Shown: positions 43,052 to 52,057 of the stretch, piece after piece
How the letters are laid out: every line of letters begins with the position of its first letter
Numbering within the stretch: the stretch's first letter is position 1
DNA from: Oscillatoria sp. FACHB-1407
Lineage (GTDB): Bacteria; Cyanobacteriota; Cyanobacteriia; Elainellales; Elainellaceae
Length of the DNA stretch: 64,000 nt
Direction: 5' to 3'
NCBI RefSeq assembly: GCF_014697545.1
Contig: NZ_JACJSA010000025.1
Span: 44,770 to 108,769 of the forward strand
Notes under the pieces: model-generated
Database searches by the model: none
Seen by the model: only the letters and a program-made list of their open reading frames with translations
What the model was told of the DNA's origin: nothing
Made by a program: the position numbers and the translations under genes

Positions 43052-44461
43052 ATGGTTAATGATCAATCCACGTATCGTATTGAGCGCGACTCGATGGGAG
43101 AGCGTCAAATCCCCTCGACGGTCTACTATGGCATTCAAACCCTCCGCGCGATCGAAAACTTCCCCATTAGCGGGCTAAGACCGTTACCGCTTTATGTCGA
43201 TGCGGGGATTTTGATTAAAAAGGCAACGGCGATCGCCAATGGTGAGTTGGGCTGCATTCCTCAGGAGATCAGCCAGGCGATCGTGCAGGCTGCCGATGAG
43301 GTTTTGCAGGGCAACCTGCGCGACCAGTTTGTGGTGGATGTCTACCAGGCAGGAGCAGGCACCTCACATCATATGAACCTGAATGAAGTGCTGGCGAACC
43401 GTGCTCTGGAGATTTTGGGCGATGAAAAGGGCAACTATCAGCGCGTCAGCCCCAACGATCATGTGAACTATGGGCAATCGACCAATGATGTGATTCCCAC
43501 CGCGATCCGCATTGGGGGATTGCTGGCGTTGGAGCATCACCTGTATCCCGCCTTGTCAGAGGCGATCGCCGCATTGGACACCAAAGCCGAGGAGTATCAG
43601 GATGTTGTCCGTTCCGGTAGAACTCACCTGCAAGATGCGGTGCCCGTGCGGATGGGCGAAACCTTTCGGGCTTGGGCGCAGATCTTGAGTGACCACCTGA
43701 CTCGTATTGAAACCGCCGCTCAAGACCTGACCGTCTTAGGATTAGGGGGCAGTGCGGCAGGCACCGGATTGAACACCCACCCCGACTATCGCTATCGCGT
43801 CGCCGAGTTGCTGGCTGACTTCATCGACCAACCGATCAAACCTGCACCACATTTGATGGCAGCAATGCAGAGCATGGCTCCCTTTGTCAACGTCTCCGGG
43901 GCAATCCGCAACCTGGCGCAAGACCTCGTCAAGCTGTCCCACGACCTGCGATTGATGGATTCGGGACCCATGACCGGATTTAAGGAAATCCAACTGCCCC
44001 CCGTGCAGCCCGGTTCCTCGATCATGCCCGGAAAGTACAATCCGGTGATCGCTGAGATGACCTCGATGGTCTGCTTTCAGGTGATGGGTTACGACAGTGC
44101 GATCGCCCTGGCTGCCCAGGCAGGACAACTGGAACTCAACGTCATGATGCCGCTGATCGCCTACAACCTGATTCAGAGCATCACAATTTTAGGCAACACC
44201 ATCGGCACGCTGGCTGAGAAGTGCTTGAAGGGAATTACGGTCAGGCGCGATCGCTGTCTGGAATACGCCGAAAAGAGCCTGTCGTTGGTGACAGCCCTCA
44301 ACACCCACATTGGCTACTTGAACGCTGCTGCCGTTGCCAAGGAATCCCTGGAAACCGGAAAATCGCTGCGGCAAATTGTGTTGGAAAAAGGGCTGATGAC
44401 CGAAGCCGAACTGGCGCAAGTGTTGGATTTGGAGACGATGAGTAAGATGCCAGAAAATTAG
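43052..44461 (+). CDS. aspA: Aspartate ammonia-lyase (aspartase)
   Basis: 469 residues of the fumarase/aspartase superfamily. The N-terminus RIERDSMGERQIPSTVYYGIQTLRAIENFPIS is typical of aspartase rather than fumarase C. Substrate motifs are SPNDHVNYGQSTND, SGRTHLQDAVP and the SS-loop signature GSSIMPGKYNPV (canonical has KVNPV). It interconverts aspartate with fumarate and ammonia in the cytosol. The previous enzyme-coding gene is a glutaminase homolog and an isopropylmalate-synthase-type gene follows after a repeat array, so no clear operon exists. Fumarase cannot be fully ruled out but is less likely. Confidence 0.88.
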   Translation: MVNDQSTYRIERDSMGERQIPSTVYYGIQTLRAIENFPISGLRPLPLYVDAGILIKKATAIANGELGCIPQEISQAIVQAADEVLQGNLRDQFVVDVYQAGAGTSHHMNLNEVLANRALEILGDEKGNYQRVSPNDHVNYGQSTNDVIPTAIRIGGLLALEHHLYPALSEAIAALDTKAEEYQDVVRSGRTHLQDAVPVRMGETFRAWAQILSDHLTRIETAAQDLTVLGLGGSAAGTGLNTHPDYRYRVAELLADFIDQPIKPAPHLMAAMQSMAPFVNVSGAIRNLAQDLVKLSHDLRLMDSGPMTGFKEIQLPPVQPGSSIMPGKYNPVIAEMTSMVCFQVMGYDSAIALAAQAGQLELNVMMPLIAYNLIQSITILGNTIGTLAEKCLKGITVRRDRCLEYAEKSLSLVTALNTHIGYLNAAAVAKESLETGKSLRQIVLEKGLMTEAELAQVLDLETMSKMPEN

Positions 44462-44722
44462 GGAGTGGGGAGTAGGGAGTGGTCAATTGTCAATCGTCAA
44501 TCGTTCATTGCTACTGGTCTGTAGCTCTCGGCTGTTGATCATCAACGATTGACCACTGGCTATTAATGATTGACCATTAACCCTTGACCCTTGACCCTTG
44601 ACTACTAACCATTGACCACTGACTACTGACCATGAACCATTGACCCTTAACCATTAACCATTGACCATTGACCACTGACCATTGACCATTGACCCTTAAC
44701 CCTTGACCCTTAACCCTTAACC
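44462..44722. repeat. Heptamer tandem repeats filling the upstream region of 44723
   Basis: A short GGGAGTG/GGGAGTA run, then many TTGACCA, TTAACCA, TTGACCC and CTACTGA heptamers up to the base before the ATG at 44723. No separate Shine-Dalgarno is visible. Confidence 0.88.
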
Positions 44723-45583
44723 ATGCCAACCCCCAACAAAATCACAATCTTTGACACAACTCTGCGGGATGGCGAATTAGCCCCTGGAGTCACGATGACC
44801 CTGGAGCAAAAGGCAAGCATCGCCGAACTGTTAGACGCGATGAAAGTCGATGTGATTGAGGTCGGTTATCCGGGTCACTTCAAGAAAAACTTTGAGGAGA
44901 TACGGCAACTCTCAACCCAAATTAAGCACGCCAAGATTTGTGGACTGACAGGCTCCAAACCGGATGAGGTGATGCGAGTGATTGAGGCACTGCAAGATGC
45001 TAAACAGCCTCGAATTCATGTTTACACTCCTGTCAATCTCAAGGGACAGGCTCAACTGACTGAGGAACAGGTACTAGAGGCGATCGCCCACAGCGTTTCC
45101 CTGGCTCGAAACCATTGCGATGATGTGGAATGGGGTGCCTTTGATGCGCCTCGCAGTGATTTGAATTTCCTCTGTCGTGCGATTGAAACAGCCCTTCAGC
45201 ATGGAGCGACCACCATCAACATCCCCGACTCAATGGGGTTGCTCTCTCCCCAGGAGTTTTCTGAGTTGCTAACAACGATCTTTAACCGAGTTCCTAACAT
45301 TGACCAATCGGTCGTCGCTGTCCACTGTCATGATGACCTGGGGATGGCGGTTGACAACTCGATCGCAGCGTTAGAGCGTGGTGCTCGACAAATCGAGTGC
45401 TCAATTAACGGATTGGGAGCCAGAAAAGGCAATGCTGACCTGGCAGAGGTGGTGAACCGTATCCTAAAGCACACCAATTTCACCGTTGAAATAGAGCCGT
45501 CTTTGCTGCAAGATGCGTCTAATCGGGTCAGTGCCATCACCGGAATTGAAAAGAAAAGCAAAAATTGTGAGGCTCTTAAGTAA
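44723..45583 (+). CDS. HMGL-family acyltransferase resembling a short isopropylmalate/homocitrate synthase
   Basis: 286 residues forming one HMGL-like TIM barrel. Catalytic motifs are IFDTTLRDGELAPG (metal Asp, catalytic Arg) and VAVHCHDDLGMAVDNSIAAL (metal HxH). GLGARKGNADLAEV corresponds to the GxGERxGNAxL motif of LeuA, CimA and NifV. The C-terminal regulatory domain of LeuA (about 200 residues) is absent, so it would lack feedback control by leucine. Short LeuA-like proteins include homocitrate synthases and methylthioalkylmalate-type enzymes; the acceptor 2-oxo acid cannot be read. Start codon directly abuts a heptamer repeat array. Confidence 0.82.
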   Translation: MPTPNKITIFDTTLRDGELAPGVTMTLEQKASIAELLDAMKVDVIEVGYPGHFKKNFEEIRQLSTQIKHAKICGLTGSKPDEVMRVIEALQDAKQPRIHVYTPVNLKGQAQLTEEQVLEAIAHSVSLARNHCDDVEWGAFDAPRSDLNFLCRAIETALQHGATTINIPDSMGLLSPQEFSELLTTIFNRVPNIDQSVVAVHCHDDLGMAVDNSIAALERGARQIECSINGLGARKGNADLAEVVNRILKHTNFTVEIEPSLLQDASNRVSAITGIEKKSKNCEALK

Positions 45584-45631
45584 TTCGCACCAATATTTAA
45601 GGATGTTCTATCTACAGCAACGAGGCGCACT

Positions 45632-45931
45632 ATGTATAGTCAAGAGGGCACCTATTCCCAGCTAACCTTTCACTATATCGATGGTCAGACTGAGTCGTTT
45701 AATGTCTACGCTCCCCTGGAGAGCGATGGCACTCAGCAAACCACTCAACTAGAAATTCGCCATCTATTTAGAAAAGATTGGTGGATTGTGCATTTGCCGG
45801 AACAAACCGTCTTTATTAATGTTGATAAAGTCATTAAGGTAGAGATGAAACCGCCGATTCCTGAGCTTCAGGGTGAGGATGTATTCGCTAATGCAGAACG
45901 AGTCACAGCCCTGACCCGTTCACGAGGTTAA
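45632..45931 (+). CDS. Small soluble protein, unknown
   Basis: 99 residues, mostly beta strands by pattern (SQLTFHYIDGQTESFNVY, LEIRHLFRKDWWIVHLPEQTVFINVDKVIKVEM). No membrane helix. It lies 48 bases after the acyltransferase gene and 13 bases before the DUF362 gene, on the same strand, so the three may share a transcript. I know similar short proteins only as conserved cyanobacterial hypotheticals. No function proposed. Confidence 0.72.
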   Translation: MYSQEGTYSQLTFHYIDGQTESFNVYAPLESDGTQQTTQLEIRHLFRKDWWIVHLPEQTVFINVDKVIKVEMKPPIPELQGEDVFANAERVTALTRSRG

Positions 45932-45944
45932 TCCAGAGGATGTA

Positions 45945-46907
45945 ATGATGATGCCAACTGTCAGTTTGATTCGAGCCGAGTCGTACGATCGCACCCAACT
46001 ACGAGCCTCACTCGAAACCCTGTTAGAGCCGATGGGTGGCATTGCAGCCTTTGTTAAACCGGGCGATCGCGTGCTGTTGAAGCCTAACCTGCTCACTGGA
46101 TCACGCCCCACAAAGGAATGCACAACTCGCCCGGAGTTGGTCTATTGTGTCGCTCAAATGGTGCAAGCGGTTGGCGGCAAACCCTTTTTGTCGGATAGCC
46201 CTGCCTTTGGTACGGCGCGAGGGGTGGCGATCGCTAACGGTTATTTACCGATGTTAGACGAATTGGGAATTCCGATTGTGGAGCCGAGCGGCAAACGCTA
46301 TCAGACCGTCAGCGAAGAGTTTAATCACCTGCTGTTGTCAAAAGAGGCGATTGAGGCGGATGTAGTGATTAACCTGCCCAAGGTCAAGTCCCATGTGCAA
46401 CTGACTCTGACCCTTGGAGTGAAGAACCTGTTTGGCTGCGTTCCCGGCAAGATGAAAGCCTGGTGGCACATGGAGGCAGGTAAAGACAGTGCCCGGTTTG
46501 GTAGGATGCTGGTCGAAACGGCAAGGGCGATCGCCCCTGACCTGACGATTACCGATGGCATCATTGGACACGAAGGCAACGGACCCAGTGGCGGTGAACC
46601 CCGGTTTCTCGGCGTTTTAGGAGCCTCCGCCGATGTCTTTGCCCTCGATCGCGCCTTTGTTGAGATTCTCAAGGCTGATCCGGTTACTCTTCCCACGATC
46701 GCTGCCTCTCAACGCTTGGGCTTATGTCCGGCGATCGCGGACATCCACTTTCCCCACTGCACCCCTGACGAGTTAGCGATCGCCGATTGGAAACTTCCCG
46801 AAAAGCTGATGCCGATTGATTTTGGCTTACCTCGCGTGCTCAAATCTACGTTCCGGCATCTCTACATTCGGTTCATCAAAGAGCCGAGAGAGGTGTATGG
46901 AAGATAG
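45945..46907 (+). CDS. DUF362 family protein
   Basis: 320 residues matching the DUF362 core: VKPGDRVLLKPNLL, TRPELVYCVAQMVQAVGGKPFLSDSP, INLPKVKSHVQLTLTLGVKNLFGCVPG and ITDGIIGHEGNGPSGG. Some DUF362 proteins carry 4Fe-4S ferredoxin domains; this one ends without a Cys cluster. Catalytic function of the family is poorly known, with proposals around redox or cofactor chemistry. Three Met codons in a row (45945-45953) leave the exact start open by one or two residues. Thirteen bases follow the small gene, which suggests an operon. Confidence 0.83.
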   Translation: MMMPTVSLIRAESYDRTQLRASLETLLEPMGGIAAFVKPGDRVLLKPNLLTGSRPTKECTTRPELVYCVAQMVQAVGGKPFLSDSPAFGTARGVAIANGYLPMLDELGIPIVEPSGKRYQTVSEEFNHLLLSKEAIEADVVINLPKVKSHVQLTLTLGVKNLFGCVPGKMKAWWHMEAGKDSARFGRMLVETARAIAPDLTITDGIIGHEGNGPSGGEPRFLGVLGASADVFALDRAFVEILKADPVTLPTIAASQRLGLCPAIADIHFPHCTPDELAIADWKLPEKLMPIDFGLPRVLKSTFRHLYIRFIKEPREVYGR

Positions 46908-47225
46908 AGGAAGAAAGGATAAACGATGAAGGATAAAGGATGAAAGGAAGAGAGAAGAAGGAAGAAGGAAAAAGTGGTGGTTTGGGTAGTCTAGTTGGGG
47001 TTAGGAGTCAGTGGTCAATCGTTGATGGTCAATGGTCAATGGTCAATCGTTAATAGTTAATGGTTAACCGTTGATGGTCAATGGTCAATGGTCAATCGTT
47101 AATAGTTAATAGTTAATAGTTAATGGTTAACCGTTGATGGTCAATGGTCAATCGTTGATGGTCAATAGTCAATCGTTGATAACCAATAGCCGAGAGCCAC
47201 AGACTAGTTCTGCGTCGCAGTTAAA
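46908..47225. repeat. Purine-rich and heptamer tandem repeats
   Basis: About 46908-46975 is GGATAAA/GGATGAA-type purine repeat; about 46999-47180 is a heptamer array (GGTCAAT, CGTTGAT, AGTTAAT). No gene. Confidence 0.85.
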
Positions 47226-47229
47226 AGTT

Positions 47230-47311
47230 AGGGTAGTGCGAGCATCTTGCTCGCGCCGTGAGCGAGACGCTCACACCGACAATCCTAAAAATGAGGTGTG
47301 ACGCTCACTAG
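47230..47311 (+). repeat. Dispersed repeat family E, copy 1
   Basis: AGGGTAGTGCGAGCATCTTG..., containing the palindrome-rich CTCGCGCCGTGAGCGAGACGC, recurs nearly identically at 57203-57285 in the same orientation. Confidence 0.75.
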
Positions 47312-47319
47312 TAGCAATG

Positions 47320-47410
47320 AACGATTGACAATTGACCATTGACTATACCCTATACCCTACTCCCCGTTCCCCGTTCCCCATTCCCTACTCCCTACTCCCT
47401 ACTCCCTAAT
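47320..47410. repeat. Heptamer repeats ending at the stop of the 47411 gene
   Basis: TTGACAA/TTGACCA units, then CCCGTTC, CCCATTC and CCCTACT heptamers running up to the stop codon of the peptidoglycan-binding protein. Confidence 0.85.
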
Positions 47411-47830
47411 TTACTGTTGCCACGGTAACGGCTCACGATAGGGATTCTCATAACTATCCAACACTTCCCAGGTTGCCGGATCAACCACCCCCGTTACGGG
47501 CAATCCATAGCGTTGCTGCAAGTCTTGAATAGCTGATTCGGTCACAGCTCCAAAAACTCCGTCAACCGCGATCGCCTCAGGAGTGCCCAAACGTACTCCC
47601 GCTGCGCCCAGAAACCCGTTACTGAGCAAGATGCGTTGCAATGACTCAACCTCACTACCGCGATCGCCCACTCGCAAAGTTGGCAGCGTTTGATCGGTAT
47701 AGGCAGTGGCAATCAGGGTCGGTGCCTGAGTTGGGGAATTGGCGGAAGCAGGGACTTGATAGAAGGGTAAAAAACTGATCAGTCCGATGGTGACGCACGA
47801 AACCAGAGCATAACGGATGGTGAATGACAT
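47411..47830 (-). CDS. Secreted peptidoglycan-binding domain protein
   Basis: 139 residues. A signal peptide (about 1-31, hydrophobic core VSCVTIGLISFLPFY, probable AxA site in VPASANS) is followed by a single PG_binding_1 domain: LPTLRVGDRGSEVESLQRILLSNGFL, DGVFGAVTESAIQDLQQRYGLPVTGVVDPATW. Such domains bind the cell wall. No catalytic domain is attached, so it may be a wall-bound accessory. It is solitary, with repeats downstream. Confidence 0.88.
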   Translation of the reverse strand: MSFTIRYALVSCVTIGLISFLPFYQVPASANSPTQAPTLIATAYTDQTLPTLRVGDRGSEVESLQRILLSNGFLGAAGVRLGTPEAIAVDGVFGAVTESAIQDLQQRYGLPVTGVVDPATWEVLDSYENPYREPLPWQQ

Positions 47831-47935
47831 GGGTAATGCGCTCCAAATGGGAGTTGAGATGAAAGGGCGATCGCTAACCTAATCCTACAGACAGTTTGAA
47901 AAGCCAAACTATATCACTTGACTAAAGCTAATCAC

Positions 47936-48328
47936 TTAGAAGTTCCCTATAGCCTGCTCAAGATAATTCGCTAACTCTTCCTTCCCAATATCACCCTGCA
48001 CAACTTGAAGAACTAGCTCATATGCCTGGTCATTGGTTAATCTCAACCGATAGCCATTCAATCTTAAAAACACGTCCATTGCAGCAAATGCTGTTCGCTT
48101 ATTACCGTCGATAAATGGATGATTTGTAGAGAGATGGTAAAGATAAGCACCTGCCTGTTCATGAATCGTGGCATGTAAAAGTTCACCGCCAAATGTAGCT
48201 TGTGGTTGTGCAAGGGCAGATTCTAATAACCCCTCATCTCTGATTCCATGCATTCCACCAAATCTTGCTATTTGGACATCGTGAATCGCTAGAATCTCAG
48301 ATGGTTCTAGAAATCTAGGATTCAGCAA
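47936..48328 (-). CDS. doc: Fic/Doc-family toxin
   Basis: 130 residues of the Doc type. The Fic core motif HPFIDGNKRTA is at 70-80 with catalytic His70, and the early GIRDEGLLESAL segment is typical of death-on-curing proteins. Doc from phage P1 phosphorylates elongation factor Tu; the HPFxDGNKR form with Asp and Gly intact resembles AMP-transferring Fic enzymes, so the exact reaction is open. Its ATG lies 14 bases inside the preceding antitoxin-like gene, the usual arrangement for a translationally coupled toxin-antitoxin pair. Confidence 0.9.
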   Translation of the reverse strand: MLNPRFLEPSEILAIHDVQIARFGGMHGIRDEGLLESALAQPQATFGGELLHATIHEQAGAYLYHLSTNHPFIDGNKRTAFAAMDVFLRLNGYRLRLTNDQAYELVLQVVQGDIGKEELANYLEQAIGNF

Positions 48329-48770
48329 GGCGACGGTAAACCTCTTCTCTTTCTTTCAAAGATTCCTGGTATGCAGTCCAAAAATCACTCCTAACTGTGT
48401 GAGAGACAGATCCAGTTGTAATAGGAATGACTATTTCAACTTGGTCTGACAGGTTATCCGAACGTTGATCTTCTGATTTAGTAGAGGTTTTAGTTTCAGA
48501 GGCTTGTCGTCTAGTTGAGGCGAGATAATTTTCCAAGCTTGAACTCTTGATAGGAATTCCTTCGTGTTGGAGCAGATCGGCTAATTCCTCGTAGCTATAC
48601 CCTTTAACCAACGCTGTCTCAAGGGAATCTTGCAGTTGAGCGATCGCTTCCTCTACGGGAATTGAGGTTTGCAGTTTGGCAGGAAGCTTTTGCAGAATGT
48701 CTTTGACCTGCTGAATCGTCTCAGGCTGAATTCCGTCTGACTCAGGTTGTTGGTTGATTTCAGAAGACAT
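48315..48770 (-). CDS. Probable antitoxin partner of the Doc toxin
   Basis: 151 residues. The N-terminal half has helices including GYSYEELADLLQHEGIPIKSSSLENYL, which looks like a helix-turn-helix DNA-binding unit. A charged linker follows, then a short beta segment and the C-terminal helix WTAYQESLKEREEVYRRLAES, a tail pattern common in antitoxins that wrap Fic/Doc toxins. It is larger than Phd (about 73 residues) and not a Phd-fold by eye. It overlaps the toxin by 14 bases and likely represses the operon. Confidence 0.75.
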   Translation of the reverse strand: MSSEINQQPESDGIQPETIQQVKDILQKLPAKLQTSIPVEEAIAQLQDSLETALVKGYSYEELADLLQHEGIPIKSSSLENYLASTRRQASETKTSTKSEDQRSDNLSDQVEIVIPITTGSVSHTVRSDFWTAYQESLKEREEVYRRLAES

Positions 48771-48873
48771 AAGTTTTGCAACCCAACGTAATCGAGTTGC
48801 TTGAGAATCAGCAACGTATTTTCAGTTTACTTGCATTTCTTTTATATCAACGTAGGGACGTATCTCGTTGTCT

Positions 48874-50154
48874 TTAATATTGGCTTGCTCTGGCAAAATC
48901 CCCAGTGGCGTAGCAAATGAATTTGAGGCTTTCGACGGTTTGTTGTTCCAGTTTGCGATCTTGAATGGCTTTAACTACAGTCAAGCGTTGTTCGTAATAC
49001 AGCACGGCTTTGCTGTAATCACCTAGCGCATCGTAGATAACAGCAAGGCTTTCTAAGGCTTGTTCCTGATTGCGGTAGTCATTTAACTCTTTGGCGATCG
49101 CCAAGCGTTGTTGATGATAAGCGATCGCTTTACCGTTATCTCCCAAAATGTAGCAAGCACTCGCCAGGTTTTTGAGAATTTGCCCTTCAATTTGGCGATC
49201 AGGAAGCTGTTGAGCGATCGCCAACAGTTCCTCATAACACTGCACTGTTTTGCTGTAATCCGACAGCGCGTGGTGAGCGTTGCCTAAGTTTCGCAACACT
49301 TGCCCAACTACCTTCTGATCATTGAGTTTGTAAGCCAGAGCAAGACTCTCTTGATAATAGGCGATCGCTGTAACACAGTCTCCCTTGGCTTTGTATGCCA
49401 TCCCCAGGTTGTTGAGGGCTGCCATCTCACCCCTTAAATCTCCAATTTCACGAGAGACAGCTAAGCCTTGTTGCTTGTATTCAATCGCTCTGGCGTAGTC
49501 TTCGAGGTGGCGATAAGCGTTGCCCAAATTAGCGAGTGCCTGCCGCTCCATGCGGCGATCGAGGCATTGTTGGGATAGGGCTAAGGCTTGATAGGAATTG
49601 GCGATCGCATCTCCATAACTCCCTAATGCGTAATACGCTAGGCCAATATTGCTCAGGGTTTTGCCCTCTCCCTGGGTATCGCGAATTTTCTGATAGAGGA
49701 TGAGTGCTTGCGCAAAAGTCTGCAACGCAGCTTCAAAATCACGAATTTGATGTTGCTCAATGCCTTTCTCTAAGAGGCGATCGGCTTCTTGTTTTAGTAG
49801 ATTGGGAATCTCGTTCGCTTCACTCCTGTCTCCAATCCGCTCTGGAAGCGGAATGAAAGTTCCATGTTCTTCATCTAATGGTCTAACCATAGAAATCTTA
49901 TTTTGATAGCGTGGCACTTGGAGAGTAGATGCAGCTAAAAACCAGGATTTGAAATAGCGTTTAACGAATAATTGGGTTGGACGACTAATTTGGTGGATGG
50001 GGAATGGGTCTTGGGCTAGATCGTTAACAGCATCAATACGGAATCTCCGGGGGGCGGTTCTTGACAGTAACTTCGTGTAAATCCGCTTATCTTTAGGTTT
50101 ATATAAAAAGTCAGTAAAGGTATAGAGTGAATGCCCTGAATTTATTGAGATCAA
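48874..50154 (-). CDS. TPR-repeat protein with non-TPR N-terminus
   Basis: 426 residues. The last 295 or so are about seven 40-residue TPR_12-type units (NIGLAYYALGSYGDAIANSYQALALS, NLGNAYRHLEDYARAIEYKQQ, NLGNAHHALSDYSKTVQCYEE), as in signalling scaffolds and LGN/kinesin-light-chain-like proteins. The first 130 residues are basic and unrecognised. No membrane segment. It starts divergently to a radical SAM gene and is downstream of nothing obvious, so it is likely a single gene. Partner unknown. Confidence 0.85.
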   Translation of the reverse strand: MISINSGHSLYTFTDFLYKPKDKRIYTKLLSRTAPRRFRIDAVNDLAQDPFPIHQISRPTQLFVKRYFKSWFLAASTLQVPRYQNKISMVRPLDEEHGTFIPLPERIGDRSEANEIPNLLKQEADRLLEKGIEQHQIRDFEAALQTFAQALILYQKIRDTQGEGKTLSNIGLAYYALGSYGDAIANSYQALALSQQCLDRRMERQALANLGNAYRHLEDYARAIEYKQQGLAVSREIGDLRGEMAALNNLGMAYKAKGDCVTAIAYYQESLALAYKLNDQKVVGQVLRNLGNAHHALSDYSKTVQCYEELLAIAQQLPDRQIEGQILKNLASACYILGDNGKAIAYHQQRLAIAKELNDYRNQEQALESLAVIYDALGDYSKAVLYYEQRLTVVKAIQDRKLEQQTVESLKFICYATGDFARASQY

Positions 50155-50426
50155 ATTCTAGGAATGAGTTTGCATCTATCCGAAAAAACGCGGAAATGGT
50201 GTTACGTCACTGATGGTTAGTCGTTGAAATGCCCTCCTCACATTCTCAGTTTTGAGTACCGAGTCAAATCGTCTTGTTTCCTGGCTCCAGAAGGCAAAGC
50301 CTCCGTAATTCCGTGTTCAAGGCGGTTTCAGCTGAGGTCGGAGATCCACCCTTCATGCTTTCGTTCTCCTCCTCCATCCTTCCTCTGAATGCACTAAGCT
50401 GAAGGAAGTGACCTGTTTCAACCTGC

Positions 50427-52052
50427 ATGACGGCTGTTTTTTCTGCTGAGCGACTGTTATTTACTCCGGCGGCTTCACAATCAGATGCGATCGCCACTGT
50501 TTTTGCCTTTCCAAACGATTACACCGTGGGCATTACAAGCCTGGGTTATCAGGTGGTTTGGGCAACGTTAGCCATGCGCTCAGACATGCGGGTTAGCCGT
50601 CTATTTATGGATGTGCATGAGCCATTACCGACTCAGCCAGAATTGGTCGGTTTCTCCCTCTCGTGGGAGTTAGATTATGTAAATGTGTTGACGTTGCTGG
50701 AGCGGTTAGAAGTTCCGTTGCACGCGAGTGATCGCACCGATGAGCATCCTCTCGTGTTTGGCGGAGGTCCTGTTTTAACGGCTAATCCAGAGCCGTTTGC
50801 CGCTTTTTTTGATGTGATTTTGTTGGGCGATGGAGAAACCCTGTTGGATGACTTTATTAAGGCATATCAACAGGTGCGCCGTGCTGATCGTGCCACCCAA
50901 TTGCGACATCTAGCACAGGTTCCAGGCATCTACATTCCCAGTTTGTATCGCTTCACCTACGACGATCCCCAAGGGGTCATTACCTCAATTCAACCCATCA
51001 GCAGCGACATTCCAGCGATCGTCGAAAAGCAAACCTATCGCGGCAATGTCCTTTCGGCTTCCACCGTCGTCACTGAAAAAGCCGCGTGGGAAAACATTTA
51101 TATGGTGGAAGTGGTGCGGAGTTGTCCGGAGATGTGCCGCTTTTGTCTGGCAAGTTATCTGACGCTGCCCTTCCGGACTGCCAGTTTAGAAGCGTCGCTG
51201 ATCCCGGCGATCGAGCGGGGGTTGACGGTTACCAATCGATTGGGATTACTGGGAGCCTCTGTGACCCAACATCCTGAATTTGAAGCATTGCTCGATCACC
51301 TCAGCCAACCCCAGTTTGACGATGTGCGGCTCAGTCTGTCTTCTGTGCGAACTAACACAGTTACCCAGAAATTGGCAGAAACGCTGGTCAAGCACGATAG
51401 CCGCTCCATTACGATCGCCGTTGAAAGTGGCAGCGATCGCCTGCGTCAGATTATCAACAAAAAATTGACCAACGACGAAATTATTCAAGCGGCAGTTAAC
51501 GCCAAAGCGGGAGGATTGAGTGCTCTGAAGCTCTACGGTATGGCGGGAGTCCCCGGTGAAGTACCTGAGGATTTAGACCAGACGGTTAGCATGTTACGCG
51601 ACATCAAACGTGCCGCTCCGGGGTTGCGGCTGACCTATGGTTGCAGCACCTTCACTCCCAAAGCCCATACCCCCTTTCAGTGGTTTGGGGTCAACACAGA
51701 TGCCGAAAAGCGGCTCAAAACCCTGCAAAAACAACTGCGATCGCAGGGTATTGACTTTCGCCCAGAGAGCTACAACTGGTCTGTGATTCAAACACTGATC
51801 TCACGGGGCGATCGCCGTCTGACCCCACTCCTGGAGCTAACCCGTCACTACGGCGACTCTTTGGGCAGCTATCGTCGCGCCTTCAAAGAATTACAAAACC
51901 AACTCCCACCGCTGGATTACTACGTTCATCAGTCCTGGTCTACTGAGCAGGTTTTGCCCTGGGACCACCTCAAAGGACCGCTGCCCAAGCCCACTCTGCT
52001 CAAGCATCTGGAGAGTGCGAAAGAACATTTTCCACAACCTGCCCTGGTTTAG
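50427..52052 (+). CDS. Radical SAM protein with divergent B12-binding-like N-terminus
   Basis: 541 residues. The N-terminal part (about 20-170) has the Rossmann-like outline of a B12-binding domain (VGFSLSWELDYVNVLTLLERL, VFGGGPVLTANPEPFAAFFD, GDGE), but lacks an obvious DxHxxG cobalamin motif. The radical SAM core (about 210-460) has the cluster motif CPEMCRFCL, the SAM-binding GLLGAS and AVESGSDRLRQIINK. A C-terminal region (about 460-541) is like the accessory part of cyanobacterial and chloroflexal members of this group. Reaction unknown; methyl or thioether chemistry is possible. Confidence 0.85.
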   Translation: MTAVFSAERLLFTPAASQSDAIATVFAFPNDYTVGITSLGYQVVWATLAMRSDMRVSRLFMDVHEPLPTQPELVGFSLSWELDYVNVLTLLERLEVPLHASDRTDEHPLVFGGGPVLTANPEPFAAFFDVILLGDGETLLDDFIKAYQQVRRADRATQLRHLAQVPGIYIPSLYRFTYDDPQGVITSIQPISSDIPAIVEKQTYRGNVLSASTVVTEKAAWENIYMVEVVRSCPEMCRFCLASYLTLPFRTASLEASLIPAIERGLTVTNRLGLLGASVTQHPEFEALLDHLSQPQFDDVRLSLSSVRTNTVTQKLAETLVKHDSRSITIAVESGSDRLRQIINKKLTNDEIIQAAVNAKAGGLSALKLYGMAGVPGEVPEDLDQTVSMLRDIKRAAPGLRLTYGCSTFTPKAHTPFQWFGVNTDAEKRLKTLQKQLRSQGIDFRPESYNWSVIQTLISRGDRRLTPLLELTRHYGDSLGSYRRAFKELQNQLPPLDYYVHQSWSTEQVLPWDHLKGPLPKPTLLKHLESAKEHFPQPALV

Positions 52053-52057
52053 ATACC

